DNA of 64,000 bases from Cacajao melanocephalus (GCA_963573385.1 CAUYLG010059108.1:38425-102424), one strand, 5' to 3'; positions 1 through 18,409 are shown, counted from the stretch's first letter. Notes: generated by a model from the letters alone, not told the origin. A program made the numbers and translations.

Positions 1-2630
1 GGATTCAAGAGCCCTTACTCTTCCGGAAGACAACACAAAACATCTGCAATGGCACACCTATCCTCTCATCCCTCTTCAATCCTGTCCACCACCAGAGAGT
101 CATTGGTTTGTTAATGCAGTACATTTTCTGGAGTCAAATTTTTTCCCCCTCATAGTCTAGTGAATAAGCTTCTTAACAAGATTGGAACATATTACATACT
201 TTGGCTTCCCCATCAAGCCTATTGGAGGGAATTCTGCATGCAGTGGTGAGACTTTCTGGACTGAAACTGCACAGCTAGGAAGTTATATTTTCAGCATAAT
301 CTCAAAGTTTGTTAACTGGTCTGTTCACAGAGAAGCAGAGGCATCCACGGTAGCTCTAGTGAACGTAGAGTTGTATCCAGGTCTGGTATAATATCTTCGA
401 ACCTTTAAAAATGCATTAGTCTTTCTCTAATAACATTTTCAATTTGACCAGCTCAGAAAGAGATTTTGTATCTTTAAATGTAAGTTATGATCCTCAACTG
501 CCTCACAACTTAAGTTCTGATCAAAAGTAAATTTGTTCTATAGCCTGGCTACCGCAAAGGTCTACTTCCTCTGTATCCTCATTCATAACTTAAAATAAAT
601 AGTATAATATAAGTATATGTAATTTCTAATGGAAATATTTTCTGAAGGACAAAACTCAAGAATTTTTTTTTAGTTTTGATTAAAGTTATTAAAGGCATTC
701 TACTGAAGAAAAATAAATTATATTTATATAATACCGATTGTTTTAATCTAATAATTTTAATTTTAAAATGTTGGTTAGTGCAACTGTTTAGGCACCAAAC
801 GATCAGGTGGTGATGATTGTCTGAAATCTCAAAAAATCAGTGCAAAAAAATGTCATTTATTGTGTTCTGACTTTATGGAAGTCTCAACGAATGCTACAAA
901 CTTTTTTCCAAGTGATGTTTTACAGAATTGCTTTTAAAAACCCCAGAGGGTAAATAGTATTCTCAGAATAAACAGAAAAATGCTGACCTTGTCAGATTTA
1001 GCTGCTGAAAGCCAAGCTGTTTTAAGACTTGGAGGATCAAGGGTCACAGTTATAAACAACGCAGATAAAAAAAGAAAAAAAGAGGAAGAAAGTAAGAAAG
1101 CTAGAAGGAAAAATATAGTGAGGTACATCGTGAATATAAGTAATAAATACATTGACCTTGACAAAAAGGGAATGAGATACTTATGTGGAAATATAAAATA
1201 AAAATAAGGCAAAATTTTTTTTAAAAAACTCACCATCCAAAACTACTTGAAAAAGATGTTTCTTAGAGCATATTTAGAACCGGAAATGAGTCACTTTAAC
1301 TTCATCTGTTTTTGGTTTCAGAAGGGGAGAAAGGTCAAAGCTTCTTTGTTTTAAGTGAGCTGGTCACTCCTTCTGAAGTGTAACATGATAGGGGTCAGGA
1401 GTCCTAATGAAACAGGCATTTCCCAGACACCCAGAGCTGCAGAAGAGGTCTCCATAGTGGCAGGCCAAGAACTGGGCTTCAAAAAGGTGTTTAAAACAAA
1501 GGCAAGGCGGAGCTTGACCCTTTCTTGACTTTCACCATATGGACAACAGGATGTAGAAATCGGCCAGTTCTTTCTGTATTTTCATAAATTATCGCACATT
1601 ATAGCCCCACAACCAAACCATTATAGTGCCATTCACACCTAGGCCCTAGACGCAGATATATTTTTTATGTTGCCCTGATACAGGTGATGTTTTCTGTTAA
1701 GCCTAGATGAACTGAAAAAATATTAGGAAGAAATTCATTGCTGAGAACGAAAGTACGCAGTTATTTAAAAAAAGTCACAGTTCTTAAACCGACCGGATTC
1801 AACATCCTTTGAATGGGAAGGTTGAAGTATAGTAAGTCCAAAACAGTGTTAGGCTCAAGCTGACTGAAGAGATAGATTTTAAGAAGTGAGCCCTATCTTT
1901 ACTCTGAGCCTGGAAGGCCAAAACAAACTGTCTTCTTCCGCAGGAAAGTAAGAATAAATTTCTTTCTATGTCTTCACCAGATTTGTTAAGGTAAGGAGGT
2001 CTAGACTATGGAGAAGACGGAGTTTGGAAGGAAATGCAGCTTATAAATGCAGTTAGACACAGAGGATTTCTACTGCCTCTCCAGTTTGTTGGTGGCTGGC
2101 TCCTCCTTTGCTCTTCTCTTTTATTCCATCTTGAAGGTTCTGTTAATGTACACCTCTGAACTCTAAACTAGCTGTTCCTAACTTTGACTCTGCAATATTT
2201 TTTCAGGCCTGTTGTATTCCTGACCTTGCTTCCTCTGTGCGATATATTTACTCCAGGTCATCTCTACCATGCCTGTCACCATTTTGCTTAATTGTTGGGG
2301 TTTGATGTTTTTGACCTTGGGTTGAACCCAAGAATGAATAACTTCTCTATACTGGCTCAGTGGCTGAATTATCAGTGTCTTTCCCTGACAATGTGCTTGT
2401 TTTTGATGCTTAGAAATGCAGCCTCCAAGGGAAAAGGATAATGTTTGCATAGGCTGTGCTTAGTTGCAGGTTTTGGAGCTGGAGATGTTCCAGCATAGAT
2501 GCTTGTTCATAGAAGTGATCCAAAATTGTATTTAGTGTAATGACACATCCTCTTTAAAACCTTGTATAATTTCCCTCCACCCTGGTCCCTTAAGAGGACA
2601 GAGAAATGTTTCTCAGCTATTACATGCAAC
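1..2630. other. Unannotated AT-rich intergenic DNA
   Basis: I recognise no gene, RNA or repeat family here. Short open frames exist on both strands, for example about 90 codons on the minus strand at 2178-2450. They have no domain, no compositional support and no paired splice structure, so I treat them as chance. Small unrecognised old repeats may be present. Confidence 0.5.
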
Positions 2631-2634
2631 TCTT

Positions 2635-2815
2635 TACAGGTTATCAAGATTTTTCATATTTATTATGTCATTAGGTTTACCACGACTCTGAAAACTTAAT
2701 AGAGAAATTATTATCTCCAAAAGTTATACCACTAGCAGGTGGCAGATCTTAAACAAACATCTATGCCCTATTGACTACAATATCAGTACTCTTAGCATCA
2801 TGTTATGCCTCTTTC
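2635..2815 (-). repeat. MIR-like SINE fragment, antisense
   Basis: Read on the plus strand, the order of blocks matches a reverse-complemented MIR. There is a degraded ATTATGTCATT / TTATTATCTCC core, then a GCAGGTGGCAGATC segment (the 'agtggcagagc' block of MIR), then a GTACTCTTAGCATCATGTTATGCC end matching 'gtgctcttaaccactatgctatac'. It is strongly diverged, as expected for an old mammalian SINE. A second, weaker stretch of similar type may follow at about 2855-2985. Confidence 0.55.
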
Positions 2816-2986
2816 CTACAGTATTATAGGAATAATAAACCTATAGTTGCAGCGTTGTAGAGCTGCATGAAGCCTTAAATGTCATGTAACTTACCCACAT
2901 TATTGTTACAAAAAAGAAAATTTGGCTCTGAAGAAGTGGCTTACGCAGAATTATTGGCAGAAAACATGATATCTTCTGACTTCAAA

Positions 2987-2987
<1 letters not shown>

Positions 2988-3018
<31 letters not shown>
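2988..3018. repeat. (CA)n dinucleotide microsatellite
   Basis: About 31 bases of uninterrupted CA repeat. It is likely length-polymorphic between individuals. Confidence 0.95.
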
Positions 3019-3023
<5 letters not shown>

Positions 3024-3080
3024 AAGACAAAAGGAAAAGAGATTGAGTCAGAAACTAATAAAGCTTAGGAAACACGAATC

Positions 3081-3164
3081 CAGCCAGGCACAGTGGTTCA
3101 TGCTCATAATCTCAGCACTTTTGGTAGGCTGAGGCATGAGGATTGTTTGAGGCTAGGAGTTCAA
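3081..3164 (+). repeat. 3'-truncated Alu fragment
   Basis: The first ~85 bases of an Alu left monomer: a diverged 'ggcCAGGCACAGTGGTTCATGC' head, then the CAGCACTTTTGG and GAGGCTAGGAGTTCAAG blocks. The Alu match then stops abruptly with no A-rich tail. Near-direct repeats AGGAAACACGAAT (3067-3079) and AGGAAACGGAAT (3164-3175) flank it. Confidence 0.8.
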
Positions 3165-3435
3165 GGAAACGGAATGAGAACATTTTCAATACAGTCACTG
3201 GTTTCATGGTAGTAATGTTTAGTTAAAGGCTAGATTCTATATGAAAAACTTCAAAATAATTAGTTTAATTTTTCTTAACTACACAGACTATGAAAAAAGG
3301 CTAAGTTTTTCATAATTTTTTCAAAGCTAATTCTTGTAGCTCTTTTAAAATCTATTTATTGAATAGCTTCTGATCTATAAGACATTGTTGATGATGTAAC
3401 TCTGACTGCATATAGTGTTCATGCTCAAGGGATTC

Positions 3436-3467
3436 TTTGTGTCATAGGGAATTTGTGTCATAGGGAA
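3436..3467. repeat. Perfect 16-bp tandem duplication
   Basis: The unit TTTGTGTCATAGGGAA occurs twice back to back (3436-3451 and 3452-3467) with no mismatch. This suggests a fairly recent slippage-type duplication. Confidence 0.9.
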
Positions 3468-3484
3468 TTGAGGCAGTTTTAAGC

Positions 3485-4245
<761 letters not shown>

Positions 4246-4527
4246 AACAACTAGAAAATAAATATATTTTTAGGAATTCAGAAATAATAGAAGTAATATA
4301 AGGCATGATCCCTGATCTTTATGAATTTACAATTCACTGGGAGAAGGGGTAAGAATCACTAATGAAGCAATTAGAGAGATCAATAAGAGCCAGAAAAATC
4401 AAGGAAGTATAGGAACAAGTCAAAATGGAAATGGATTTCAGAGAGGCAAAATGCCCTAGTGATGGAGCAATTCAGGAGAAAACAATGATATTTAGTAAAC
4501 TTTAAAACTGATATTATTATTATATAA

Positions 4528-4765
4528 TAATGACAGCAACCACTTATTTAGTGCTTATTATGAGCACAGAACTCTCCAAAGTTCTTTATATAATATTTCA
4601 GTTGCCTTTTAATGAACTTTCAAGTTATGAATTTTCATGCCTTTTGTACCGAGAAGGAAATAGAGTAGTTTCCCAGGTAACTTAGGTACTGTGACAAGAC
4701 CATGACTCAAACGGACTGTGTGTGACACATGATTTTAACCAGTTCTGCAGTACTCCTGTGACATC
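4528..4765 (-). repeat. MIR SINE, antisense
   Basis: The plus strand reads like a reverse-complemented MIR over nearly its full length: ACAGCAACCACTTATTTAGTGC, TTATGAGCACAGAACTCTCCAAAG, TTTATATAATATTTCA, a GAGAAGGAAATAGAG block, and ACTCAAACGGACTGTG in place of 'attcaaacccaggcagt'. Many substitutions indicate an old mammalian insertion. Confidence 0.75.
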
Positions 4766-4769
4766 ACTT

Positions 4770-8577
<3,808 letters not shown>

Positions 8578-8589
8578 TACGACTCTTCT

Positions 8590-11500
8590 TGTTTCCAAGA
8601 ATTAGGATCCTACTCTTTGTTCTCAAACCAGCACTTTCATTCTGCTGTGTTCTCCCCAGAGACCAAGTTTTGCCTGGGACCCTCATTGTAAAGATTATGT
8701 CTCCATTTCTTTCTTCTGATGACCTGGATTTAACAGTGTCTCCGTGCCTTCTGAACTTATTCTCCCTAAGTCATTAAAAGGCCATTTCAAAAAGAGGCCT
8801 CTTGTCCTTTCTGAGCATATATACAATCATCCTAAAAGAAGTTCAGCAGATTTACCTTCAGAATTGGCCTTACTCTCAAAAGCAAAGCCAACTTACCTGG
8901 AGATGCTCAAAGTTCCTTTAATGGAGATTTAGTCTTTTATTCCATAATTAGGAACAAAAGGATTGGTATAACTAGACCTGATTATGGTTAGACACTTATG
9001 GAAACTCATTCACACTCGAGGGTCGTTAGTCAATCAACCAGTTAACACCTATAAATTGCAGATGTTAGAGCCCTTCCCATTTCTATGAGTGGGTGGGGGG
9101 CAGATAATAGAATCTTAGAAAATCAATGCTTCTGCATACGCAGGTAGACTAACTACTGAGATGGGGAAAGAGGAATTTAAATGGAAGGTTGAAAACTTAG
9201 AAGACACTGAAAACTTCACAGATTTGCCCATCTTGTCATTACCAGACTGAGTGTGGAAAAGCCACACATCAAGATTCAAGGAACATAATCTACAGATGAT
9301 TAGTCAGTGATGCAATCATGTTTGAAGAGCAGAATATCACACTACAGATTCTGCAGTGAGGAGGCAATGGCTACCTTTGATTTATATTTTGAAGCTTGAA
9401 TGCATAGGTGTAAAGCAGCTATTCACATTGTGTGGAGTCTGTGGGTAAGTCACAAATGAAAGCATGGGACCTCAACTGTGGTACCGTGACTAAAGATCTT
9501 GTGGCTACTCTTCGAATAGTTACCCATTCTCTGCTCTTATCTTTACTTTGGCATCTTAGGGCTAATCAATTTTATAAAATAAAAATCATAGTACCTAACA
9601 ATTTTTGAACAAAGTCTGGGGGTAAACAAGCTACTTGGATTGCATTATTTAATCCTTAGAGGAACCTTAGGCAACAAGTTTGAGGAAACTGAAGGGTAGA
9701 AAATTTACTAACATTTGAAGGTCACAGAGAGAACCTAACAGCACCAGAATTCTAATCTGGGCAATTTGATCTCATGAAAGCTCATTGAAATTTTCATTGT
9801 TCCCTGCTAAGCATAATAGTAAGAGCTATACCTGGTGATTTCTTCTATATAGTTTTCTGCTCATGTCATTGTTTGCTTTAGGACTTTGGGTTGAAGAGAG
9901 TGTTTTGCAACAGTAAAGGGATGACTAGATAAGTATCATTATTACCATTACCTATGTTTTGACTGTTCCGAGTATAACATGTTTTCAGCTGATATGACTG
10001 TTCAGTAAGTGAGATAAAAATAAGTGGTACAAAGCTATCTTTTAACATGGCTGGCAATAAATGAATGCAGCAAGAAACTGAATATGATCTCATAGAAAAC
10101 CAAGCAGAACCACTTACTTGAAATTCCTACTTTGGAGCATGCAAAAAGGTTTGATTTAAACCTGCTTTTCACAGAATCTTTGCAAGATTTTATTCTTCAT
10201 GAGTAAACAAGCTAGAAGGCTGTGATTAGAAGTAGGCTATACTCCTGATAGAACTTTTGGGGGAAGCAACAATTTTGTCACAACAGCCTCACTCTTGGAA
10301 CTTCAGCAAATACTACATTTAGGGTGAGCATTAAAGAGTTATTTAAAAGTGGCTGTTAATTTATTAATTACCTTGGTTATTAATTACACAAACATTTATT
10401 GAACATCGATGAACTTGATTATGTAAAATTTACTATGCTTTGTTCTATGGAAGATACAAATATTGGCCATATATAAAGGCTAAGGTTTCTTGGTTGTACC
10501 AAGAGAAACCAGCTGAAGCTAACATTGATTTAAGTGGAGTCATTATAAGGATAAATGAAAACCCGGAAAGAAAGTATACAAAAGCTGAGGAGAGGATATT
10601 CTAATAGACCATGGAACTTTTCCTTTTATTGTTGTAGCCATGAATACCAACCTGGTGCCTTGGCACTTTGTTTATAGTTGCAGAATAAATTAAGGGCTGA
10701 ACCAGGAACAGAAAAGTCTGCATCAGGAAACCCAGAAAGTGGCCAATTTCCATGTTTCATCTGTTTATCTTTGCATTTGTGATCTCTCTACTCACTTGAC
10801 AGAGAATATGACTGCTCTACTGTGCCTGGAGTTTGGATATTACAATCCACCTATTCTTAACTATATTTAATTCTAATAGGATTGAAGAGGATGCCCAGTC
10901 ATGAGTTGGGTTACCGTTAGTGGCCAGGTGTGAGAAGATGTGGGAAAAAAAGGGCTGCTGGAGACTTACCCTAGAAAAAAGGAAGCAATTCTGAAGGTGA
11001 TGTTTATTGCAGACTTAGGAAATAACTTAGAAAGTGTGTATTCCAAACTAAAAATGGACACTGCAGCAGCAGAGCCTTTAGATTTGTACATAAATATATA
11101 TTGTTTCTCAGTGTTCTACATTTGAAACATCTCACTGTATTTATTCTCCCTGCAAATATGCTGCTCACACCCATGTTTTTAATAACCTCTTAGAAACAGA
11201 TAATTTTTAAATCTATGTTTTCAGCATAGACTTTTCTCCTTAGCTCCAGGTCCCATATGATACTTCTCAACAATTTTCTATGCATATGTCTAAAATATCT
11301 CAAATTTCATATGTTCAAAGCTGAAATCATCTTCCCTCCAAAATGTGTACCTCCTTCAGTATTCTTTCTCTTAAGCATGTAAAAATAAATATTTTTTAAC
11401 CCACAGCAAAGACCATGGCAAATATTGGCAAACCATTCTCATTAAAGGCAAAAATATTAGAGTACAAAAAGGGCATCTTGGAAATTAGAACAGAAAATTA

Positions 11501-12435
11501 GAATCTGAAAACTGCCAGTAATACCACACATTAAAAAATTGTGTGTCCATACATAGTCTGAAAACAATGTATACTTAGGAGTCCAAGTAAATTAATTTGG
11601 CTACTGGAGTAAAACTTAGTAGTAGGTTAACTATACATCCTAGTCTTCCTGAAGTAGCTCCAATTTATTTTATGTTGGCCCAGCATCCTGTCTGGTTTCA
11701 TATTTGTTTCCAATGTTTTATTTGTAATGAAGTATTATTAGCAGTTTAATTAAAGTAGTCTTGGGTGGGCTCAGGAGAACTTCACGTTTTTCCCCAAGCT
11801 TCTGCCATAGGCTTGTCCACTAATGTATAAGATGCATGTACAGTGAACAGAGTTCTCTCTCTAACATGTGGTAAAATAAGATATGGCTAGTGATTACCCA
11901 TTTCTCTTTACTAAACTTTTTCCAGACACAATAGGGCTAAATTCCCATTTCATTCCAGGGCAGATAACTCCATGTGGCATCAAGTGGTAATGGGAGCAGG
12001 TATTCTACCCTAATGCCCTTGATGACACTTGCTATATTAATCAATTGTGCTGGGGCCCATAGAGTGGTTGATGAGATGTAAAAAGACATCAGCCAGTGGA
12101 GTCAATGGGAAACATGGAAATTAAAGGCTGAGCAGCCCAGACATGGAGGACATAAAGAATAAGTTAAATACTGTTTCTAGAATGAGTTTGGTATTTATGT
12201 ATCATGCAAATCCCTAACTATTCAATTGTTTTATTTTTGGTAATATCTTTAAATGTTGCAATATATTCTCTTATAAGCAAGAAATTAAATTGAAAATATA
12301 AAACTACATGTTTACTGAACAAATAAGTACTGGTTTTCCATATCTTAAGATATTTTGATGTTCAATATGTAATTTGCACAAAATGTTTGTTGACGTTTGC
12401 CATCAACCATCATCAGGAGACATAATTGAACATAT
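8590..12435. other. Mostly unannotated DNA with a weak MIR-like patch
   Basis: No gene is recognised. An antisense MIR-like patch lies at about 9630-9775 (TTATTTAATCCTTAGAGGAACC, TTTGAGGAAACTGAAGG, AAGGTCACAGAGAG in MIR order). The rest is AT-rich unique-looking sequence. Confidence 0.45.
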
Positions 12436-12438
12436 GTA

Positions 12439-13175
12439 AATAGAAGATGACAAATTTGCTAAGGCAGCATCATTGTGTACTACAAAAGTTAATACATCTC
12501 TTTCAGAGATTGTGTCCAAAGAAAACTCTTTAACATTAGCACACATGTAGTCAAGTGTGTTTTTGTGTCAATCTTTGAAACATGACATTTCATTTAGATT
12601 AGATGACTGCTCATCTCAATTAATTTCACTTATTTTGATCCCAACATTCCTTTTGCATATAAAATAAAAGTGATAGCTATTATCTTTGACCTATTAGTAG
12701 AAGCAAAATTGCATGAACAAGTAAATGATGTCAATTTTACGTCATGTCATCAGATACTTCAAATAGAAAATTAATTCCAAAAGTGGTTTGATTGTTTCTT
12801 CATTCAATTCATGGAATCCAAGTAAAGCTTTTGAAAGTACATTTTGTCATAGATGAAGCACATGACATTATTGGAAATGCAATTATAAATATTTTACAAA
12901 TAAAAAAATTATACAAACAGTAAAGATAAAATTATTTGTTTTTGCAGTGATCAGACGTCAACAAAACTTGGAGTAGTGCAGCATCATAGTAAAAACCATG
13001 TTCTGAACAAACTAAGAAAGGTAGAGGGCAGGAATATATTTGGAATTGATCATGGATACATTCATGGTTATATATAAACAGGCTTATATATTCTACAAAT
13101 CAAAATGTAAGTGGTAATTTTTAGAAATAATTTTATTTTTGAAGTTCATTTTTGAAGAGAACTATTTTATAGCTC
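12439..13175 (+). pseudogene. Decayed hAT-type DNA transposase remnant
   Basis: Translated plus-strand pieces resemble hAT (ZBED/Buster-like) transposases in the expected order. A frame from about 12448 reads DDKFAKAASLCTTKVNTS and later SLKHDISFRLDDCSSQLI, like the 'tvkHnhSFrsmDCtskLi' block. A frame at about 12930-13075 reads KDKIICFCSDQTSTKLG then KNHVLNKLRKVEGRNIFGID, like 'kdkivsFcaDntntnfGG..kgkNNVf.kLk...iiGigc'. A frame at about 13111 reads VVIFRNNFIFEVHF, like 'iVVkiynyFsiYtvrv'. In-frame stops and frameshifts separate the blocks, so it cannot make an intact protein. Terminal inverted repeats and the 8-bp target duplication were not located. Family membership comes from remembered motifs. 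Confidence 0.5.
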
Positions 13176-13354
13176 CATCAATAAAATAAAAACAATGAAT
13201 TCATCAATGTGAAATAATTTTAAAATTTTATAGTTTTCATTATGTTTTGCATTCTCTTCAGCTGTTAAATCTGGTTTGGTCTGGATGATCAGTTATATGG
13301 TTTTTCTACCTATTTAAATAGAAGGCATAAGTATTGCCCATCCATTGAACCAAG

Positions 13355-13990
13355 ACATAAACCTGAAAGTCATGTGAGACTCTTCCCGCCTACTGAAACC
13401 TCCAGTCACTAAGTAATCTTGATGAACTAAGTTCCAACTTCTCTGTTACTATTTGAGTTCAATGCTTTAGCGTTTATCTCCAAAATTACTTCAAAAGACC
13501 TCTGCCTAGTCTCACCATCCCCAACCTTTCATCCTTTTAACCCATCCTTCATACTTCTGTCAAAGTGATAGGTCCTTAAAATCCTTTGAAAATTCTCAAT
13601 TTCCTACAGAATGAAGTTCAAACTTCCTATCAGAGAAGGTTTCTGCCTACCCTCCACAGCTTATTTCTTACCTCTTCCCTCCATGTTTTATCTCTTTACT
13701 CTTGTTTTATCTATGCATCAAATACATTATCCTCCTTTAGGACATGAGGCAGATGAAATGTGCTTAGCCTGTACATATACATATATATTTTCTTCTTCTT
13801 TGCATGGCTCTCTTACCACAAGTTACCTTCCTCTACCATAGCAGTTAATACGTACTGTACTTAACTACACAACAGTTGTGAATTTGTTATCTTCCTCTCT
13901 AAACTGTGAATTTTATGAGAACACAAAGTCTGTCATTCCTTCCATATTCTTAGTACTGAAAGTATTCCCTTACACATCCGAGACATGAAA
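13355..13990 (+). repeat. L2 LINE 3' part
   Basis: The order of pyrimidine-rich blocks matches the 3' portion of LINE-2. TACTTCTGTCAAAGTGATAG (consensus 'ctgcagccagagtgatct') comes first, then TTCCTACAGAATGAAGTTCA (consensus 'aggataaagtccaaact'). Next are TTCTGCCTACCCTCC, TCTTTGCATGGCTC (consensus 'cttcgcatggctgg') and AACTGTGAATTTTATGAGAAC (consensus 'gaatgtaagctccatgagg'). It is highly diverged, as expected of L2. The 76-codon frame within it is incidental. Confidence 0.7.
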
Positions 13991-13994
13991 TAGA

Positions 13995-15435
<1,441 letters not shown>

Positions 15436-15439
15436 TTTA

Positions 15440-16555
15440 GAAATCTTGATCTGGATAATTAAACAAAAATGAGCATATGTATGTTTTTATATACACGTGC
15501 AGGAATGCTGACAGTTAAACATTTAGCACCACACTGCTGGTAATGTGACTTTAGCAATAGAGGTGGGGAGAAAAGGATACTTTAAAAATATTTGGAGGTG
15601 TAAAAACTCATTAAATGTGATTCAGAGGTAAATACAATTTTGAGGTCTATTGACATACATAGTTTGGAGAAATATAAAGTACAAAAGAAAAGATCAATGA
15701 GAAATAATGTTCAATTATTGATTGTTGAGGCTTCCAGTGGGATACGCTCAGTAGATGAGGGTGAAATATTCATATCAAGACATGTACAGATTTGGGAGTT
15801 ACCTCTGTGCCCTCAAAGTCATTGTAAAAATTACAAAAGAAAGAAAATGGCCTAGAAAAATCTCTGCGAAAAAAAAACAATATTAGGGGAAAGGAGGAAA
15901 AGGATATGCAGAGAAAGAATCAGGAGTAGCCAGAGAAATAGGAAGAGAACCGGATAACAATGGGGTCAGAGAAGCCTGGTGAAGAGAGAATGTCAAAAAG
16001 GATCTAATTTAATATCAATAGACATAATAACATGCAGAATTAATCATCAGACTCTTGTTAGCGCTTTGTTTGAAAACAGCAACCTAGAGGGGAAATAAAA
16101 GGATTTAGATTGGAACAGGTCAGCATAGTGCACAGTAAAAGAGCATATGATGTAAACGTTCTCTAAAAGAATCAAGAGCACCTAGGTAATTTCTCTTTCA
16201 GAGAAACTGCCAATTGGATGGCTGTAGGTTTGTCCTTGAGAGCTATCAGTCCCCTCTTTCAACATTAGAACTACTAATCCCCAATAAAACTCTAGAGGGT
16301 TACATTTAGATTATCTTGGCAGAATCATGAAGGTAGGCTGTAAATTCAGGCACCAGAAGAGTCCTTGAGAGAATCTGCATGCCAAATATCTGAAAATGGA
16401 GTCATAGCAGTTGGCAACTTCTGGTATTAGGAGATCTCAATTATTCACATGATAGCAAAATCCAGAAGTTAATCCAATTGCTTACAAGATAAAAGCCACA
16501 TGGACTGTATACCTAACACAGATACATACTGAAAACTGTAGTGAAAACTTTATTT
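15440..16555. other. Unannotated DNA
   Basis: No gene or repeat family is recognised between the antisense Alu and the CCT7 retrocopy. It contains a purine-rich patch at about 15860-15990. Confidence 0.5.
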
Positions 16556-16559
16556 GATA

Positions 16560-18405
16560 AGTGCCGTAACAAAAAGTGCATGTGGGCATGGGACACCAAG
16601 GGTTGCTGAGTAGCCAGGACACAGCGAAGAGAGGAAGAGCAGCGGACCAATGAGTAAACTTCCGAAATGATGCCCACACCAGTTACCCTGTTGGAAGAGG
16701 GTACTGAGAGCTCCCAAAGCATCCCCCAGCCTGTGAGTAACATCAGTGCCTGACAGGTGATTGCTGAGGCTGGAAGAACCACCCTGGGTCTTCATGGCAT
16801 GGAAAAGCTTATTATGGATGGCAGAGGCAAAGCAACAATCTCTAATGATGGGGCCACAATTCTGAAACTTTCTGATGTTGTCCATCCTTCAACAAAGACT
16901 TCAATGGACATTGCCAAATATCAAGATGCCGAGGTGGGTGATGGCACCACCTCAGTGACCTTGCTGGCTGCAGAGTTTCTGAAACAGGTGAAACCGTATG
17001 TGGAGGAAGGTTTGCACCCACAGATCGTCATTCAAGCTTTCCACACAGCCATCCAATTGGCAGTTAACGATAACCAAGAAAATCACTGTGACCATGAAGA
17101 AGGCAGAAAAAGTGGAGCAGAGGAAGCTGCTTGGAGAAGTGTCCCTTCTCTGAACTCCAAGATCATCTCCTAGCAGAAAGCTTTCTTTACTAAGATGGTG
17201 GTTGATGCAATGATGATGCTTAATGGTTTGTTGCAGATTAAAATGATTGGAATCAAGAAAGTACAGTGTGGAGCCCTAGAGGATTCCCATTTGGTAGCTG
17301 GTGTTGCATTTAAGAATTTTCTTTATGCTGGGTAGGAAATGCAACCCCAAAAGTACCATAATCTCAAGATTGTGCTTTTAAATGTTGAGCTTGAGTTGAA
17401 AGCTGAGAAACATAATGCTGAGATCAGAGTCCTCACAATTGAGGATTACCAGGCAATTGTTGATGCTGAGTGGAACATTATGACAAGTTAGAGAGGATCC
17501 ATCATTCTGGAACCAAAATTGTCTTGTACAAACTCTCCACTGGGGATGTGGTCACCCAGTACTTTGCTGGTAGGGGCAGGTTCTGTGCTGGCCAAGTACC
17601 TGAGAAGAATCTGAAAAGTGCAATGATGGCCTGCAGGGGGTCAATCCAGATCAGTGTGAATGCTCTGTCAGCAGACGTGCTGGGCAGCTACCAGGTGTTT
17701 GAGGAGACTCTAACCGGAGGTCAGAGGTACAATTTCTTTACTGACATCTACAAGACCAAGACATGCACCTTGATCTACCGCAGTTTATGGAGGAGACAGA
17801 ACAGTCCATGCATGATGCCATCATGATTGTCAGGAGGACCATCAAAAATGACTCAGTGGTGGCTGGTGGTGGGGCTATGGTGACAGAGCTTTCCAAGTAC
17901 CTGTAGGATTAGCAAGGGCTATTCCAGGCACACAGCAGGTGGACTGGGGCGTATACCAAGTCCTTGGAGATTATTCCACAGCAGCTGTGTGACAATACTT
18001 TCTTTGATACCACAAACATTCTCAACAAGCTGTGGGTATCGCATGCATAGAGAGGCACCTGGTATGGCAGGAACATCAACAATGAAGACATTGCTGACAA
18101 CTTTGAGGCCTTCGTGTGGGAGTCAGCTATGGTGCAGGTCAACGCCCTGAGAGCAGCCTCTGAGGCTGTGTGGCTAATCATGTCTGTAGATAAAACCATC
18201 AAGAACGGTTCAAATACAGATGCTCCCCGAGCAGCTTGCTGGGTGAGGATGCAGTCACCCCCATTAAGAGGCATCCCACCCATTACAGAACTGGCTGGAG
18301 GGGTAGCTGAGGTGGCTTGGTTAATTGATGTTACAAGGACAGGATAGTAATTGGCCCACTCTGTTCCCACTAGAGGCTATTTAAATAAAACTTCAGGCTT
18401 AGGGG
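16560..18405 (+). pseudogene. CCT7 (pseudogene copy): CCT7 (TCP-1 eta) processed pseudogene
   Basis: This is an intronless, broken copy of the chaperonin eta subunit, part of the cytosolic TRiC/CCT ring that folds actin and tubulin. The ancestral start is at 16667 (double ATG, then [15 protein letters not shown]). Recognisable eta blocks follow in order: [18 protein letters not shown] and [19 protein letters not shown] (nucleotide-binding signature GDGTTS), [13 protein letters not shown], the apical part, [20 protein letters not shown], and [15 protein letters not shown] near 18075-18125. Breaks include TGA replacing Cys at codon 29 (16751-16753), a frameshift near 17065-17070, further indels around 17125-17165, a stop at 17333-17335 and more downstream. 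The C-terminal GRGRGRG tail is replaced by scrambled sequence. Remnants of the 3' UTR follow, with AATAAA near 18384, but only a very short A-rich end (about 18405). The lack of introns and the UTR remnants indicate L1-mediated retrotransposition of an mRNA. It should make no functional CCT7. Confidence 0.95.
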
Positions 18406-18409
18406 GAAA

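Noticed and set aside
2178..2450. Minus-strand 90-codon frame with a GKT tripeptide, considered as an NTPase or transposase piece
   Set aside because: There is no proper Walker A context and no neighbouring motif. The tripeptide alone is uninformative.
2988..3018. Regular short repeats considered as a CRISPR-like array
   Set aside because: It is a plain dinucleotide microsatellite with no spacers. The window is mammalian, and no direct-repeat/spacer array occurs anywhere in it.
16482..16885. Minus-strand frames of 65-111 codons over the start of the CCT7 copy
   Set aside because: They are antisense shadows of the pseudogene.
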